NCBI GenBank assembly: GCA_016703625.1
Contig: JADJBP010000013.1
Span: 62,001 to 126,000 of the forward strand
Source: Chitinophagaceae bacterium
Lineage (GTDB): Bacteria > Bacteroidota > Bacteroidia > Chitinophagales > Chitinophagaceae
DNA: 64,000 nucleotides
Reading direction: 5' to 3'
Numbering within the stretch: position 1 is the first letter of the stretch; each line of letters opens with the position of its first letter. The notes beneath the pieces were generated by a model. The model was not told the DNA's origin. It did no database searches and worked only from the letters and a program-made list of their open reading frames with translations. This document shows, one piece after another, positions 1-10,485 of this stretch. Both the position numbers and the translations under genes were made by a program.

Positions 1-3000
1 GCAATTATACCGTGAACATAAATCCCGGTATTAAAAATACCTGGGGTGATGTGCTGGATAAGGGGTTTGCATCCAATATCAATTTCGAAAACCGGATGCC
101 GGCAGTTAAGATACATGGGAGGGGAAATATCTTACCCAACAGCGGCAGGCTGGTATTGCCTTTCGAGGCAACCAATCTCAATGCTGTTGATATCAGCATC
201 ATAAAAATTTATGAAGAAAATGTGCCCCAGTTCCTGCAGGAGAACAGCCTGGGAGGCAATAATGAACTGAGAAGGGTTGGTAAACCCATCGTACAAAAAA
301 CGCTGAGGCTTGATGATGATAAAACCCTTGACCTGCATAAAAAACAACATTTTTCATTAGACATTGATAAATACCTGAAAACGGAGCAGGGAGCCATTTA
401 TAAAGTGACCATCGGGTTCCGGCCTGAATATTCATTATACACTTCAACCGACACCACTGCCAAAACGGATGATGAAGATTCCGAAGATGATTACAGTGAC
501 TATGATGACTATGGAAAAAATGGTGTTGATGAAGATGATGCTTTCTGGAGCAGGTATGATACCTATTACCCCTTTGGCTACAGCTGGAGCCGGCGCGATG
601 ACCCGGGCAGTAAATCATATTACAACAAAGACCGCTGGGCAACAAGAAATATCCTGGCGAGCAATATCGGGCTTACGGCCAAACGCGGCAATGATAATAG
701 TTTAGTGGTTGCCGTTAGTAACATACTCACTACCGAACCCATGAATGACGTGGACATTGAAGTGATGGATTACCAGCGGAGCATCATCAGTAAAGGTAAA
801 AGCGGCAGCGATGGTTTTGCCAATATTGACCTGAAAAGAAAACCGTTCTTACTGATCGCCCGTAAAGGAAATGAAAGGGGATATTTAAAACTGGATGACG
901 GCAGTTCCCTGGCGCTCAGCCGCTTTGATGTAAGTGGAGAAGAAGTGAGGAACGGCATCAAGGGATTTATTTTTGGAGAACGGGGTGTATGGCGACCCGG
1001 CGATACAATGTACCTTAATTTTATAGTGGAAGACAAACAGGGTAAGTTACCGCCCGACCACCCGGTTGAATTCAGTTTATATACACCGCAGGGGCAGTTG
1101 TATAAACATGCCGTACAAAGCAATGCCGAAAATGGGTTTTACCTGTTTAAAACCAATACCGATGCAGCTTCACCTACCGGGAACTGGACTGCAAAAATAA
1201 AAGTGGGTGGCGCCATTTTTGAAAAAAGGATCAAGGTGGAAACGGTTATGCCTAACCGCCTGAAAATAGATCTTGATTTTGGTAAAGACCCTGTGCTGGG
1301 CAAGGGCAATGCCGAAACCGGGAACATCAATGCCAAATGGCTGTTTGGAACCGCAGGTAAAAATTTAAAGGCCAAGATCGATGCATCACTGTATGCCAGG
1401 GGTACTTCTTTTCCGAAATTTGCAGGGTTTACTTTTGACAACCCGGCATCAGCCTATTCAACACAAAGCAAGACCATTTATGAAGGTACATTGGATGAAC
1501 AGGGCAATGCAGCACTGAAAACAAATTTCGAAATTGATGAATCGGCACCGGGCATGCTGAGTGCCAATTTACTGGTTAAGGTTTTTGAACCGGGTGGCAG
1601 TTTCAGTATTGATAATGTGACCATGCCCTACAGTCCTTTTACCAGTTATGCCGGAATTAAATTGCCCGATGGCCAAAAACCATTTGATTATTTACTGGCC
1701 GGTAAAAACCATACCGCACAAATTGTAAATGTAGACAGCAAAGGAAATTTACTGGCCGGCAGCAATGAGGTAGAAGTGCAATTTTACCGCATCCAGTGGC
1801 GCTGGTGGTGGGATAACAGCGGTGACAACCTAAGCAATTTTACGCAGGATGAATATAATAAGTTACTGAAAACTGAAACTGTAAAGCTTACAAATGGCCG
1901 GGGCAACTGGACCTTTGGCACTTCTGAAAATGAATGGGGACGATACCTGGTACTGGTAAAAGACCTGGAAAGCGGCCACACTACCGGCTCAACATTTTAT
2001 ATTGATGACCCATACTGGCAAAGCAGGTCGGGCACAGGCGATGACAATCAAACGGCAGCAGCCATGCTGATCTTTAAAGCCAATAAGGAAAAATACAATG
2101 TTGGTGAAGAAGTAAAATTAACCATCCCAAGCAGTGCCGGCGGAAGGGTGCTGGTTAGTATTGAAAACGGCAGTAAAGTTTTACAATCATTCTGGCAGGA
2201 AACCAAAGCGGGAAATACGGAAGTAACATTTAAAGCCGAAGCCGGGATGGCGCCAAATGTGTATGCAACCATAAGTTTATTGCAACCACATTCACAAACC
2301 ATCAATGACCTTCCCATCCGCATGTATGGATCTATTCCCATTTTTGTGGAAGATAAAAATACAGTACTCAAACCCGTACTCAATATTGCAGGCAGCATCC
2401 GGCCCGAAACAAATGCTCCCTTTACAGTAAGTGAACAAAACGGAAAAGAAATGACTTATTGTGTTGCCATTGTTGATGAAGGATTACTGGACCTCACACG
2501 GTTCAAAACGCCCAACCCGCATGATGCTTTTTATGCACGTGAAGCATTGGGCGTAAAAAGTTTCGACCTCTTTGACTACGTGATTGGCGCCTGGGGTGGT
2601 GACCTGGAACGCATTTTAACCATTGGTGGCGATAATGAAGCAGGGCCTGGTAAACAAAAAACGGCCAACCGTTTTAAACCGGTGGTCAAATACCTCGGTC
2701 CGTTTCATTTAAAAAAGAATCAAACACAAAAACATTCATTCATCCTGCCATCATACATCGGCTCGGTAAGGGCCATGGTGATTGCAGCTAATGATGGCAG
2801 TTATGGTGCCAGGGAAAAGGCTATAACCGTAAAAAAACCGTTAATGATGCTGGCAACCATGCCGCGGGTACTTGGCCCGGGCGAGACCATAAAACTGCCG
2901 GTCACTGTTTTTGCCATGGAAAATAATATCCGGAAAGTGAATATCAGCCTGCAGTCAAATCCATACCTGGAAATAGTTGGCAGCAATGCACAAACCATAA

Positions 3001-4631
3001 ATTTTACACAACCGGGCGAAGCCATGGTATATTTTGATGTGCGTGTAAAACCGAATACAGGTGTTGGAAAAGTAAAACTATTGGCCAGCAGCGGCAACGA
3101 AAAAGCAGGTTATGAAGTGGAACTGGAGATACGCAATCCCAATCCCCCCGTTACACAGGTTACTGCGATAACATTACAGCCGGGACAACAGTGGAAGACC
3201 ACGGCATCACCCATAGGCGTAGCCGCAACAAGTACAGCCGTACTCGAAATTTCAAGCGTACCGGCCATGAACCTGCAAAAACGTTTGAATTACCTGATCG
3301 AATACCCGCACGGCTGTATTGAACAAACCACTTCGGCGGCTTTTCCGCAACTGGTATTAAATCAACTGACCGACCTGGATGAAATAAAAAAAGCACAGGT
3401 TGACCGGAATGTAAGATCGGCTATCGGCAGGATACAAAATTTTCAGCGGCCCGACGGCGGCTTTAGTTACTGGCCCGGTGGCCGCGAAGCAGATGAATGG
3501 GGAACCAGTTATGCAGGGCATTTTTTAGTGGAAGCACAGAACAGCGGTTACATGGTTGGAGATCAGCTGTTGCAGCAATGGAAAAATTTCCAGCGGGGTA
3601 AGGCAAACAGCTGGGCACCCTCAACTGCTAATTTTTATGGCGGTGACCTGATGCAGTCATACCGCCTGTATACGCTGGCATTGGCCAAAGCCCCTGAACT
3701 GGGTGCTATGAACCGTTTAAAAGAATTCAAATATTTATCAACCGAAGCAAAATGGCGGCTGGCTGCAGCATACAAAATGGCAGGACAGGATAATACAGCT
3801 TTGGATCTTATCAGCGGGCTCCCCACCAGCTTTGAAGAAAGAACTTCCCCGGGTAATACTTTTGGTTCAGCACTGCGTGACCAGGCCATGGTTTTTGAAA
3901 CCTTACCATCATGGGCCGGAATGCAAAAGCGGCTGAATTATTGCCGGGCATTGCTGCAAAATTATCGCAGGATAACTGGTACAGCACCCAAACAACGGCC
4001 TATGCATTAATTGCCATTGCAAAATACTGTGGTAAAAATCCGGGTGGAGCTAAAATAATGGCCGCAGGAACTGTTGATGGGAAAAATATTGACCTCAACT
4101 CAAATTCATACATCAAACAAATACCCATACTGTTCACCAAAGGCAGCAGCAATGTTGTGATCAGCAACAAAGGCAGCAATATGCTGTATGTGCGGATGAT
4201 CACACAGGGGCAACCACTTGCCGGGGACTCCATTAAAATAAATAACAACCCGGCTGTATTGAATATGAATGTGAGTTATGTTTCGCGAAACGGTACTGCC
4301 ATCGACATCAATAAACTTTCACAGGGTACCGATTTTGTTGCAAAAGTGGTGATAACCAATCCGGGTAAACGCGGTAATTATACAGAAATGGCCTTATCAC
4401 AGATTTTTCCGAGTGGCTGGGAAATTTTAAATGCCAGGATGATGGATGGTGAAGGTGCTTTTAAATCAGCTGCATCTGCTTACCAGGATATCCGTGATGA
4501 CCGGGTGTACACTTATTTCAATCTCAAAAGCGGTCAAACAGTTACCTATTATATACAGCTGAATGCTTCTTACCTGGGCCGTTTCTTCCTGCCCGGCACC
4601 TATTGCGAAGCCATGTATGATAACATATCAC
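1..4631 (+). CDS. alpha-2-macroglobulin family protein (5'-truncated, 3' end lost)
   Basis: Bacterial alpha-2-macroglobulin (YfhM-like): a large envelope protein thought to trap attacking proteases covalently. The frame is already open at base 3, so the GTG at 12 is internal and the signal peptide and first domains lie outside the window. Visible are MG-type beta domains, including RGVWRPGDTMYLNF near residue 325 of the visible part, and the thioester motif HGCIEQ with its Cys codon at 3315-3317, so the trapping chemistry looks intact. A very acidic Asp/Glu stretch (about residues 148-178) interrupts the N-terminal part. One frameshift near 3903-3911 shifts translation into the frame that continues from 3911; together they read as one protein. 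The last codons vanish in the poly-G at 4632, so reading on to the apparent stop at 4771 is meaningless. Family members commonly neighbour pbpC, as here. Confidence 0.9.
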
Positions 4632-4943
4632 GGGGGGGGGGGGGGGAAGGGGGGGGGGGGGGGGAACAAAAGGACCAATTTTTGGCGGGGGGGGTGGGGG
4701 GTGGGAGAGGCCGGGGTTTGGGGCTGGTGGGTGTCCGGGAAAAACAGGGGGGGGTTTTTATTGGTTGTTAAAGTATAAAGGAAAATTTAATTTTTGGGGA
4801 GGGATTTTTGTTATGTTTTTTTTTTTTCCTGTTTTAATTTAATTTTTTTGGGGGGGTAGAAAAAAATGGAAATTTATCGGTATTTTGTTTTTGGGGGGTG
4901 AAGGGGGGGGGGATTGGGATAGGGGGGGGGGGGGGGGGGGGGG
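4632..4943. other. poly-G/T low-complexity assembly artefact
   Basis: This stretch consists of G runs up to about 22 long mixed with T and A runs and almost no C. It looks like neither the coding DNA on its left nor the transposase remnant on its right. It begins in the middle of the last domain of the alpha-2-macroglobulin gene and ends inside a transposase gene, so it most likely replaces real sequence (the 3' end of the first gene and the 5' part of the transposase). Poly-G of this kind is typical of no-signal calls or a badly closed gap. The glycine-rich open frames across it are not genes. Confidence 0.85.
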
Positions 4944-4970
4944 TAAAACATACGGAGCCCGCTGTGTTAT

Positions 4971-5241
4971 GACAATCTCTTTCTGAGCTGATGCAGGAAG
5001 TTAAAGGAAGTTCATCAAAATGGATTAATGATAATAAATTGAGGCAGGTAAATTTAACTGGCAGGAAGGGTTTGGTGCATTTTCATACAGCAAATCCCAA
5101 TTGCCAAAACTTATTGAATATGTGAAGAACCAGAAAGCACATCATAAGAAAAAAACGTTTATTGATGAATACAAAGAATTTTTAAAAGCATTTGAGGTGG
5201 ATTTTGATGAAAAGTATATTTTTAAAGAACTGGAAGATTAG
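4971..5241 (+). mobile_element. REP-associated tyrosine transposase (Y1/IS200-like), C-terminal remnant
   Basis: Two frames joined by a shift near 5041-5047 give the C-terminal part of a Y1 transposase: SLSELMQEVKGSSSKW, then FNWQEGFGAFSYS, then IEYVKNQKAHHKKKTF, ending DEKYIFKELED with TAG at 5239-5241. The Tyr in IEYVKNQ is in the position of the catalytic tyrosine, and the NQ..HH pattern is typical of the RAYT branch. The N-terminal half with the HUH motif is missing because the poly-G artefact replaces it, so whether the gene is intact in the cell cannot be told. RAYTs are known to be associated with REP palindromes, and such palindromes follow immediately (5250-5508). Assignment to the family is firm; integrity is unknown. 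Confidence 0.82.
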
Positions 5242-5249
5242 AATCTATC

Positions 5250-5262
5250 GTCCCAACGGGAC
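5250..5262 (-). repeat. degenerate REP palindrome, inverted orientation
   Basis: The sequence GTCCCAACGGGAC lies 8 bp after the transposase stop. It is a five-base stem (GTCCC/GGGAC) around AAC and matches the reverse complement of the TGTCCCGTTAGGGACA units at 5342-5508 with one base missing. It may be the opposite-orientation partner of that array, as in a BIME-like arrangement. Confidence 0.6.
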
Positions 5263-5299
5263 TTGGGTTCATTCAGGTTTTTGTTTTTTATCAATCTCA

Positions 5300-5314
5300 A
5301 ATGCCTACGGCATT
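5300..5314. repeat. short palindrome AATGCC-TAC-GGCATT
   Basis: Perfect six-base inverted repeat with a TAC loop, in the spacer between the transposase stop and the TGTCCC array. Its sequence differs from the TGTCCC units but its size and layout (six-base stem, three- or four-base loop) are the same, so it may be a second REP type served by the same or a related RAYT. Confidence 0.5.
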
Positions 5315-5341
5315 AAAATCTGGATAACGATAATTTAAATA

Positions 5342-5508
5342 TGTCCCGTTAGGGACAACAAACCGGTAGAAAACAGTTCGATATATACAACATGTCCCGT
5401 TAGGGACAATAGATTGGTAGAAAACAGTTCGATATATACAACATGTCCCGTTAGGGACAACAGATCGGTAAAAAAAAATCATGAATTCAAAATGTCCCGT
5501 TAGGGACA
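5342..5508 (+). repeat. tandem array of four REP palindromes (TGTCCCGTTAGGGACA)
   Basis: Four identical 16-bp palindromes TGTCCC-GTTA-GGGACA at 5342-5357, 5393-5408, 5444-5459 and 5493-5508. The first two periods are 51 bp and the third 49 bp. The 35-bp spacers of units 1 and 2 are nearly identical (GGTAGAAAACAGTTCG shared); the third has diverged. The array follows the RAYT remnant and ends 8 bp before the pbpC start codon, so it occupies the whole space where the pbpC promoter and ribosome binding site should be. Confidence 0.88.
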
Positions 5509-5516
5509 ATAGGTAA

Positions 5517-7934
5517 ATGCACAGCATCTCAAGTATACGTTCTAAAATTATATCTTTTCGCAAGTCAACAATAATCAAAATCCTGTTGGCAGCTGGTCTA
5601 TTAACCTGGTTCTGGTTTTCTCTTCCCAACAAATTATTCCATGCACCAACCTCGTATGTAATTGAAGATAAGGACGGCAACCTGCTAAATGCAACCATTG
5701 CAGCTGATGGCCAATGGCGATTTCCATACAATAAAAATGTACCGCAAAAATTCATCGAATGTATCACCACCTTCGAAGACAAACGCTTTTTCAAACATCC
5801 CGGTGTTGACCCGGTTGCCATAGTAAGGGCCATCATCAAAAACATAAAAAATAAAACGGTTGTACAGGGCGGCAGCACCATTTCGATGCAGGTGATCAGG
5901 CTTTCCAAAAAAAATAATAAAAGGAATACCTGGAATAAAATAAAAGAAAGTATTCAGGCAGTAAGGCTGGAACTGTCTTTTTCAAAAAAAAATATCCTGG
6001 CCTTATATGCCGGCAATGCTCCTTTTGGAAGCAATATTGTTGGTCTTGATGCTGCGGCATGGCGTTATTACGGGCGCAGCGCCGAAAAACTAAGTTGGGG
6101 TGAAATGGCTGCCCTGGCTGTTTTACCCAATGCCCCATCCCTGGTACATCCCGGCAAAAACAGGAATGTGTTGCTGAAAAAAAGAAACAGGCTGCTCGAC
6201 AATTTACTGGAAGCCGGCAGGATCGACAGTACAGGCGCAGCACTCGCCAAACTGGAACCATTACCCGATGAACCTTTGCGGCTTCCACAGGATGCACCGC
6301 ATTTGTTACAGCGTTTCATAAAGGATAATAAAACATGGCAGCAGGAAACAACAATCAAAACAACCATTGACGGCCGCCTGCAAAAAATATTGCCGGTATG
6401 GTACAGCAACACCAGGCTGTTCTGAAAGGAAATGGCATCAATAATGTATGTGCGCTGGTACTTGATGTGGAAACCGGGAATACACTGGCTTACGTGGGCA
6501 ACATAAAAGATGCAGGCAATATTGAAATGGAAGCGGATGTAGATGTGATAGCAGCGCCACGAAGCCCGGGCAGTGCATTGAAACCAATTCTGTATGCAGC
6601 CATGTTACATGACGGGTTGATCTTACCCAATTCATTGATTGCAGATATACCAACGCAAATAGGCAGCTATGCGCCAAAAAATTTTGACCTGGGTTATGAT
6701 GGTGCAGTCCCTGCACACAGGGCTTTGTCAAGGAGTTTAAATGTACCCGCTGTAAAAATGCTGCAGCAATATAAATACCAGCGCTTTTATGAAACACTGC
6801 AACAGGTTGGCATAACCACTTTAAACAAACCCGCAGATTTTTATGGATTGAGCCTGATCCTCGGCGGTTGTGAAGTAACCATGTGGGACCTGGCCGGCGT
6901 TTATGCTTCCATGGCACGTACTTTAAATCATCAGAAAAAAAATCATGGAAAATTGGATGCAAAAGATTTTCATCCGCCAAATTATATCGCATCCAAAGAT
7001 CCGGTAACCATCAACGGCATCCGGTCAACAGTCCTTTTGATGCAACTTCCATCTGGTTCACCTTTAATGCCATGCAGGAAGTGATGCGACCGGGCGAAGA
7101 GGGATTGTGGCAACAGTTTTCTTCCTCCAAAAAATTGCCTGGAAAACCGGTACCAGCTTTGGTTTCAGGGATGGCTGGGCAATAGGTGTCACGCCTGAAA
7201 ACGTGGTGGCTGGGTGGGTTGGCAACACTGAGGGTCAAGGCAGGCCGGGATTGATGGGCGTGCAGACTGCTGCTCCCGTTCTATTTGATATTTTCCGGAT
7301 CCTTCCAAATAATAACTCCTGGTTTGAAAAACCAACATACAATTTTATGTATGTGCCGGTTTGCAGGCAATCCGGTTTTCGGGCAAATACGGATTGCCCA
7401 GATATAGATACCCTGTTCATGCCACCCAATGCGATCAAAGTTTCACAATGCCCATACCATAAATTAATTCACCTGGATGTAACCGGCAATTTCAGGGTGA
7501 CCGAATCCTGTGAACCACCATCAAATATGTTGCACAAAAGCTGGTTTATTTTATCACCGGCCATGGAATATTATTACAGGCAACGCAATATCGATTATGT
7601 ATCCCTCCCTCCTTTTAAACCAGGCTGTGATCCATTGGGTACCGGCAGCCTAACCGGTAAACTGATCGAGATCATGTACCCGCAGGCCGGCGCAAAGATC
7701 TATGTACCCCTTGAAATTAATGGTGAACGTGGAAGAACGGTTTTCACAGCAGCACACCGCAGGGCCGGTGCAAAAATATTCTGGAGTCTTGATGATGCAT
7801 TCATAGGAACTACACAAAATTTTCACCAGTTGGGTTTAAATCCTTCCCCGGGAAAACACGTCATCACTTTGGTGGATGAAAATGGCACCGGTGTTTCCAG
7901 GCAGTTTGAAGTATTGGAAAAAGAAAACCGTTGA
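5517..7934 (+). CDS. pbpC: penicillin-binding protein 1C (frameshifted)
   Basis: Bifunctional peptidoglycan synthase anchored in the inner membrane. After an N-terminal membrane helix (about residues 22-36) comes the GT51 glycosyltransferase domain: FEDKRFFKHPGVDP with catalytic Glu87, QGGSTISMQV, and YAGNAPFGSNIVGLDAAA. The transpeptidase domain shows SPGSALKP (active Ser codon at 6572), SRSLN and WKTGTSFG. The C-terminal beta domain (ends near LVDENGTGVSRQFEVL) is the PBP1C-specific extension. About 805 residues in all, a normal length. Three frameshifts break it: near 6381-6390 (A run), near 7015-7030, and near 7126-7133 (A run); open pieces are 5517-6425, 6398-7084 and 7107-7934. The ATG at 5517 directly follows the REP array. 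Pairing with an alpha-2-macroglobulin gene is common in bacteria, which suggests coupling of wall repair to protease defence. Confidence 0.92.
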
Positions 7935-8008
7935 GTTGTTGCGGTGCCGGTAACATTAAATAATTCTTCTTACTTTTAAGTTTCTTAATCACATAAAAAG
8001 TTTTTACT

Positions 8009-9591
8009 ATGCCAATACGTATGGAAGATGATCCCCAGGATCAACAGGACTATGATGACAGTAATACCTCGGGAGGAAGAACAACCGGTGGCGGTGGCGG
8101 ATTGCTGGCTTTATTGCCCCTGCTCCTTTCTTTATTCAAAGGCGGTGGCGGCGGTAAAAAAATATTGTTGCTCGTGGTAGCAGGTGCAGCAGCTTATTTT
8201 TTCTTTTTCAGGAACGGTTCCGGCGGTGGCGGAACAGAGGTCATACAAAATCTTTTTTCACAAAGCGGGTATAGTTTTAGTCCCGACCAGTTTAAAAAAG
8301 CCAGTGTTTATGAAGGGCTTGCGGATGACAACACAAAAAATCCCCTGCCCGAAATGGTTTCTTTATTACGTTTTGCCCCTGACCGGAAAAACCAGGGACA
8401 ACAGGGATCCTGTGTGGCCTGGAGCAGTACCTATGCCGCCCGTACCATTGTAGAAGCTGCATCAACCGGGCAAACCGGTAACAACACAGCTTACAGCCCG
8501 GCCTATGTTTATAACCAGATCGGACTGGAAGGTTGCCAGGGCGCCTATATTCAAAACGCCATGGAATTAATGACCAAAAAAGGCGTGGTTACCTACAATG
8601 ATTTTCCTTATACCGACCAGGATTGCAGCAGGCAACCTAATTCGGTGCTCGACAATAAGGCAGCACAGAACAAAATGCTTGGTTTTACGCGGTTAACCGA
8701 TGGCGAAAGTGTACAGGGCATCAGTGTTCGTGCAATAAAGAACATTTGGCAAAGGATGCACCGGTGGTGATCGGTATGATGGTTGGCGGTTCATTCATGC
8801 AAAGTATGATGGGTAAGGAAATGTGGGCACCTACCAATGAAGACAGCAGCCAGATGGGCTTTGGCGGCCATGCCATGTGCGTGATCGGCTACGATGACCG
8901 CAAACAGGCTTTCCAGATCATGAACAGCTGGGGGCCCGAGTGGGGTGTTAACGGTGTGGGATGGGTGCGGTATGCCGACTTTAAGGAATTTGTACGTGAA
9001 GCTTATGGCATTGACCCGATGCCCAAGCGGGGTGCAGCAGTGAGTACTGTTTTTGAAGCTGCCATTGGTTTGGTAAAGAATGATGATAAACAATACATCC
9101 CGTTAAAATTAAAAGCAGGTAATGTTTTTGAAACGGTTGGTACAGTTGAACCCGGCACCAAATTTAAAATGGAAATAAAAAATTCAACCGAGTGCTATAT
9201 TTATATTTTCGGGCAGGAAACGGATGGCAGCAGTTATACATTATTTCCTTATCCCGGTAAAGAGGATGCTACCAAAACTTCTTTTTCGCCGTACTGCGGC
9301 ATTACAGGCTACCGTTTATTTCCCCGCGGAAAAAGTTTAGTGCCGGATAATGTCGGTACCAAAGATGTATTTGCAGTGGTAGTCACAAAACGGGCCATTG
9401 ACTGGTTTGCAGTAAATAACCTGATCTCAAAAAATAGTGGAGCCGGTTTTGCCGCAAAAGTTGCCGGTGCATTAAACCAAACCGGAGTTCCAAATGTGCG
9501 TTTTGCATCCGGCAACGGGGGCACCATAAATTTCAGGACAGATAATGCAAACCAGGAAGTGGTCATTGGTGTGGTGGAAGTGAATAAGTAA
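8009..9591 (+). CDS. membrane-anchored C1 (papain-like) peptidase with C-terminal DUF4384-type domain (frameshifted)
   Basis: The N terminus is acidic and Gly-rich, followed by a hydrophobic segment (about residues 50-68, ILLLVVAGAAAYFFFF), so the enzyme is probably membrane-tethered with its catalytic part outside the cytoplasm. Papain-family signatures are NQGQQGSCVAW (Cys135), FGGHAMCVIGY (His codon at 8869) and MNSWGPEWG (Asn). The remainder (about 9100-9591) resembles the DUF4384 domain found behind bacterial caspase- and papain-like peptidases. A one-base loss near 8741-8744 splits the gene into 8009-8770 and 8746-9591 (the latter beginning at TTG), between the Cys and His parts; the joined frame reads continuously. 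A near-consensus TACTTTTA lies about 35 bp upstream. Substrate unknown; the cysteine-peptidase fold is well supported, the C-terminal domain less so. Confidence 0.85.
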
Positions 9592-9739
9592 AATTTCACG
9601 GGCTTTGTGCTTTTGAAAATCCGGCGGGGAAATAAATTGTTAAAAAAAGTTTGGAATTTATTATATGCCGTAAAACCGTTTCCATTTATGGTTGTAGAGA
9701 TACGTTATATGGAATGCTATTCTGAGATCTACAACCTTG

Positions 9740-9786
9740 CCTGCCGGCCTTGCTCCGCTGAAGCTTTGCGAAGGCGAGCAGGCAGG
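9740..9786. repeat. intergenic palindromic repeat
   Basis: Nested inverted arms CCTGCC (9740-9745) / GGCAGG (9781-9786) and TGCTC (9751-9755) / GAGCA (9776-9780) enclose a GC-rich core containing GCTGAAGCTTTGCGAAGG. It sits in the 227-bp gap between the C1 peptidase and the DUF4442 gene and is flanked by AT-rich ATCTACAA/TCTACAATC words. It looks like a dispersed hairpin repeat, not a terminator, since no T run follows. No convincing gene lies in the gap. Confidence 0.55.
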
Positions 9787-9818
9787 TCTGCAATCTAAAA
9801 TCTACAATCTAATATTTC

Positions 9819-10310
9819 ATGTCAAACGCAAAACAATTCCTGCAACTCATAAAACACCCGGTTAAATTCCGGATCTTCCTTTTATCCAAATTACCCAGCG
9901 CCTTTTTTTCCGGTGTAAGGGTACTGCAGGCAGATGAAAAAAAATGCAGCGTAAAAGTTCCTTATAAATGGTTCAGCCAAAACCCTTTTAAGAGCACATA
10001 TTTTGCCTGCCTGGCAATGGCTGCTGAAATGAGTACCGGTGTTTTGGCATTGGCACATATTTATAAACGTGAACCGGCAGTAAGCATGCTGGTATTGAAA
10101 GTAGACGGAAATTTTATCAAAAAAGCAACCGGCATCACCATATTTACCTGCGAAGACGGGCTGGTCATCAAACAAACCATTGAAGATGCCATCATGAGCA
10201 ATGAAGGGAAAATTATAACTGCAAGGTCTTATGGCCGGAATGCAGCAGGTGAGATCGTGGCTGATTTTGCCATAACCTGGAGCTTTAAGGTTAAATTGGT
10301 TACAACCTGA
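9819..10310 (+). CDS. DUF4442 (PaaI-like hotdog) domain protein
   Basis: 163 residues, intact. The pattern FFSGVRVLQADEKKC followed by VPYKWFSQNPFKSTYF and AMAAEMSTG is that of the DUF4442 hotdog family, relatives of PaaI-type acyl-CoA thioesterases, probably cytoplasmic. In these proteins the segment around the central helix (AMAAEMSTG) forms the pocket. No substrate can be deduced. ATG at 9819 is the first start after the intergenic repeat; the gene stands alone between the peptidase and maeB. Confidence 0.78.
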   Translation: MSNAKQFLQLIKHPVKFRIFLLSKLPSAFFSGVRVLQADEKKCSVKVPYKWFSQNPFKSTYFACLAMAAEMSTGVLALAHIYKREPAVSMLVLKVDGNFIKKATGITIFTCEDGLVIKQTIEDAIMSNEGKIITARSYGRNAAGEIVADFAITWSFKVKLVTT

Positions 10311-10485
10311 TATAAATCAGGGTCTCCAACTGTTTATTTATGTAAATTGCACGTCCCCGGTTCTTTTAAAGAAAGCCTGGGGAAATTTACAAAAAACTTA
10401 ACCCGGTATTTACCGGCATAGAAAATAATAAATAAAAAAATATCTCCACTATTCATTGTATGATGACCGGAGTCAAATATTGATC

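Noticed and set aside
199..705. Antisense and alternative-frame open frames over the first macroglobulin
   Set aside because: They are His- or Met-rich shadows of the acidic GAT-rich coding sequence, without start context or family resemblance.
4563..4778. Glycine-rich open frame
   Set aside because: It only translates the poly-G artefact.
5342..5508. Possible CRISPR array
   Set aside because: The repeated unit is a 16-bp palindrome and the spacers are near-identical to each other, so it is a tandem REP array; no cas genes are nearby.
9607..9798. 63-residue open frame
   Set aside because: Its second half is encoded by the palindromic intergenic repeat at 9740-9786 and the first half has no recognisable features.
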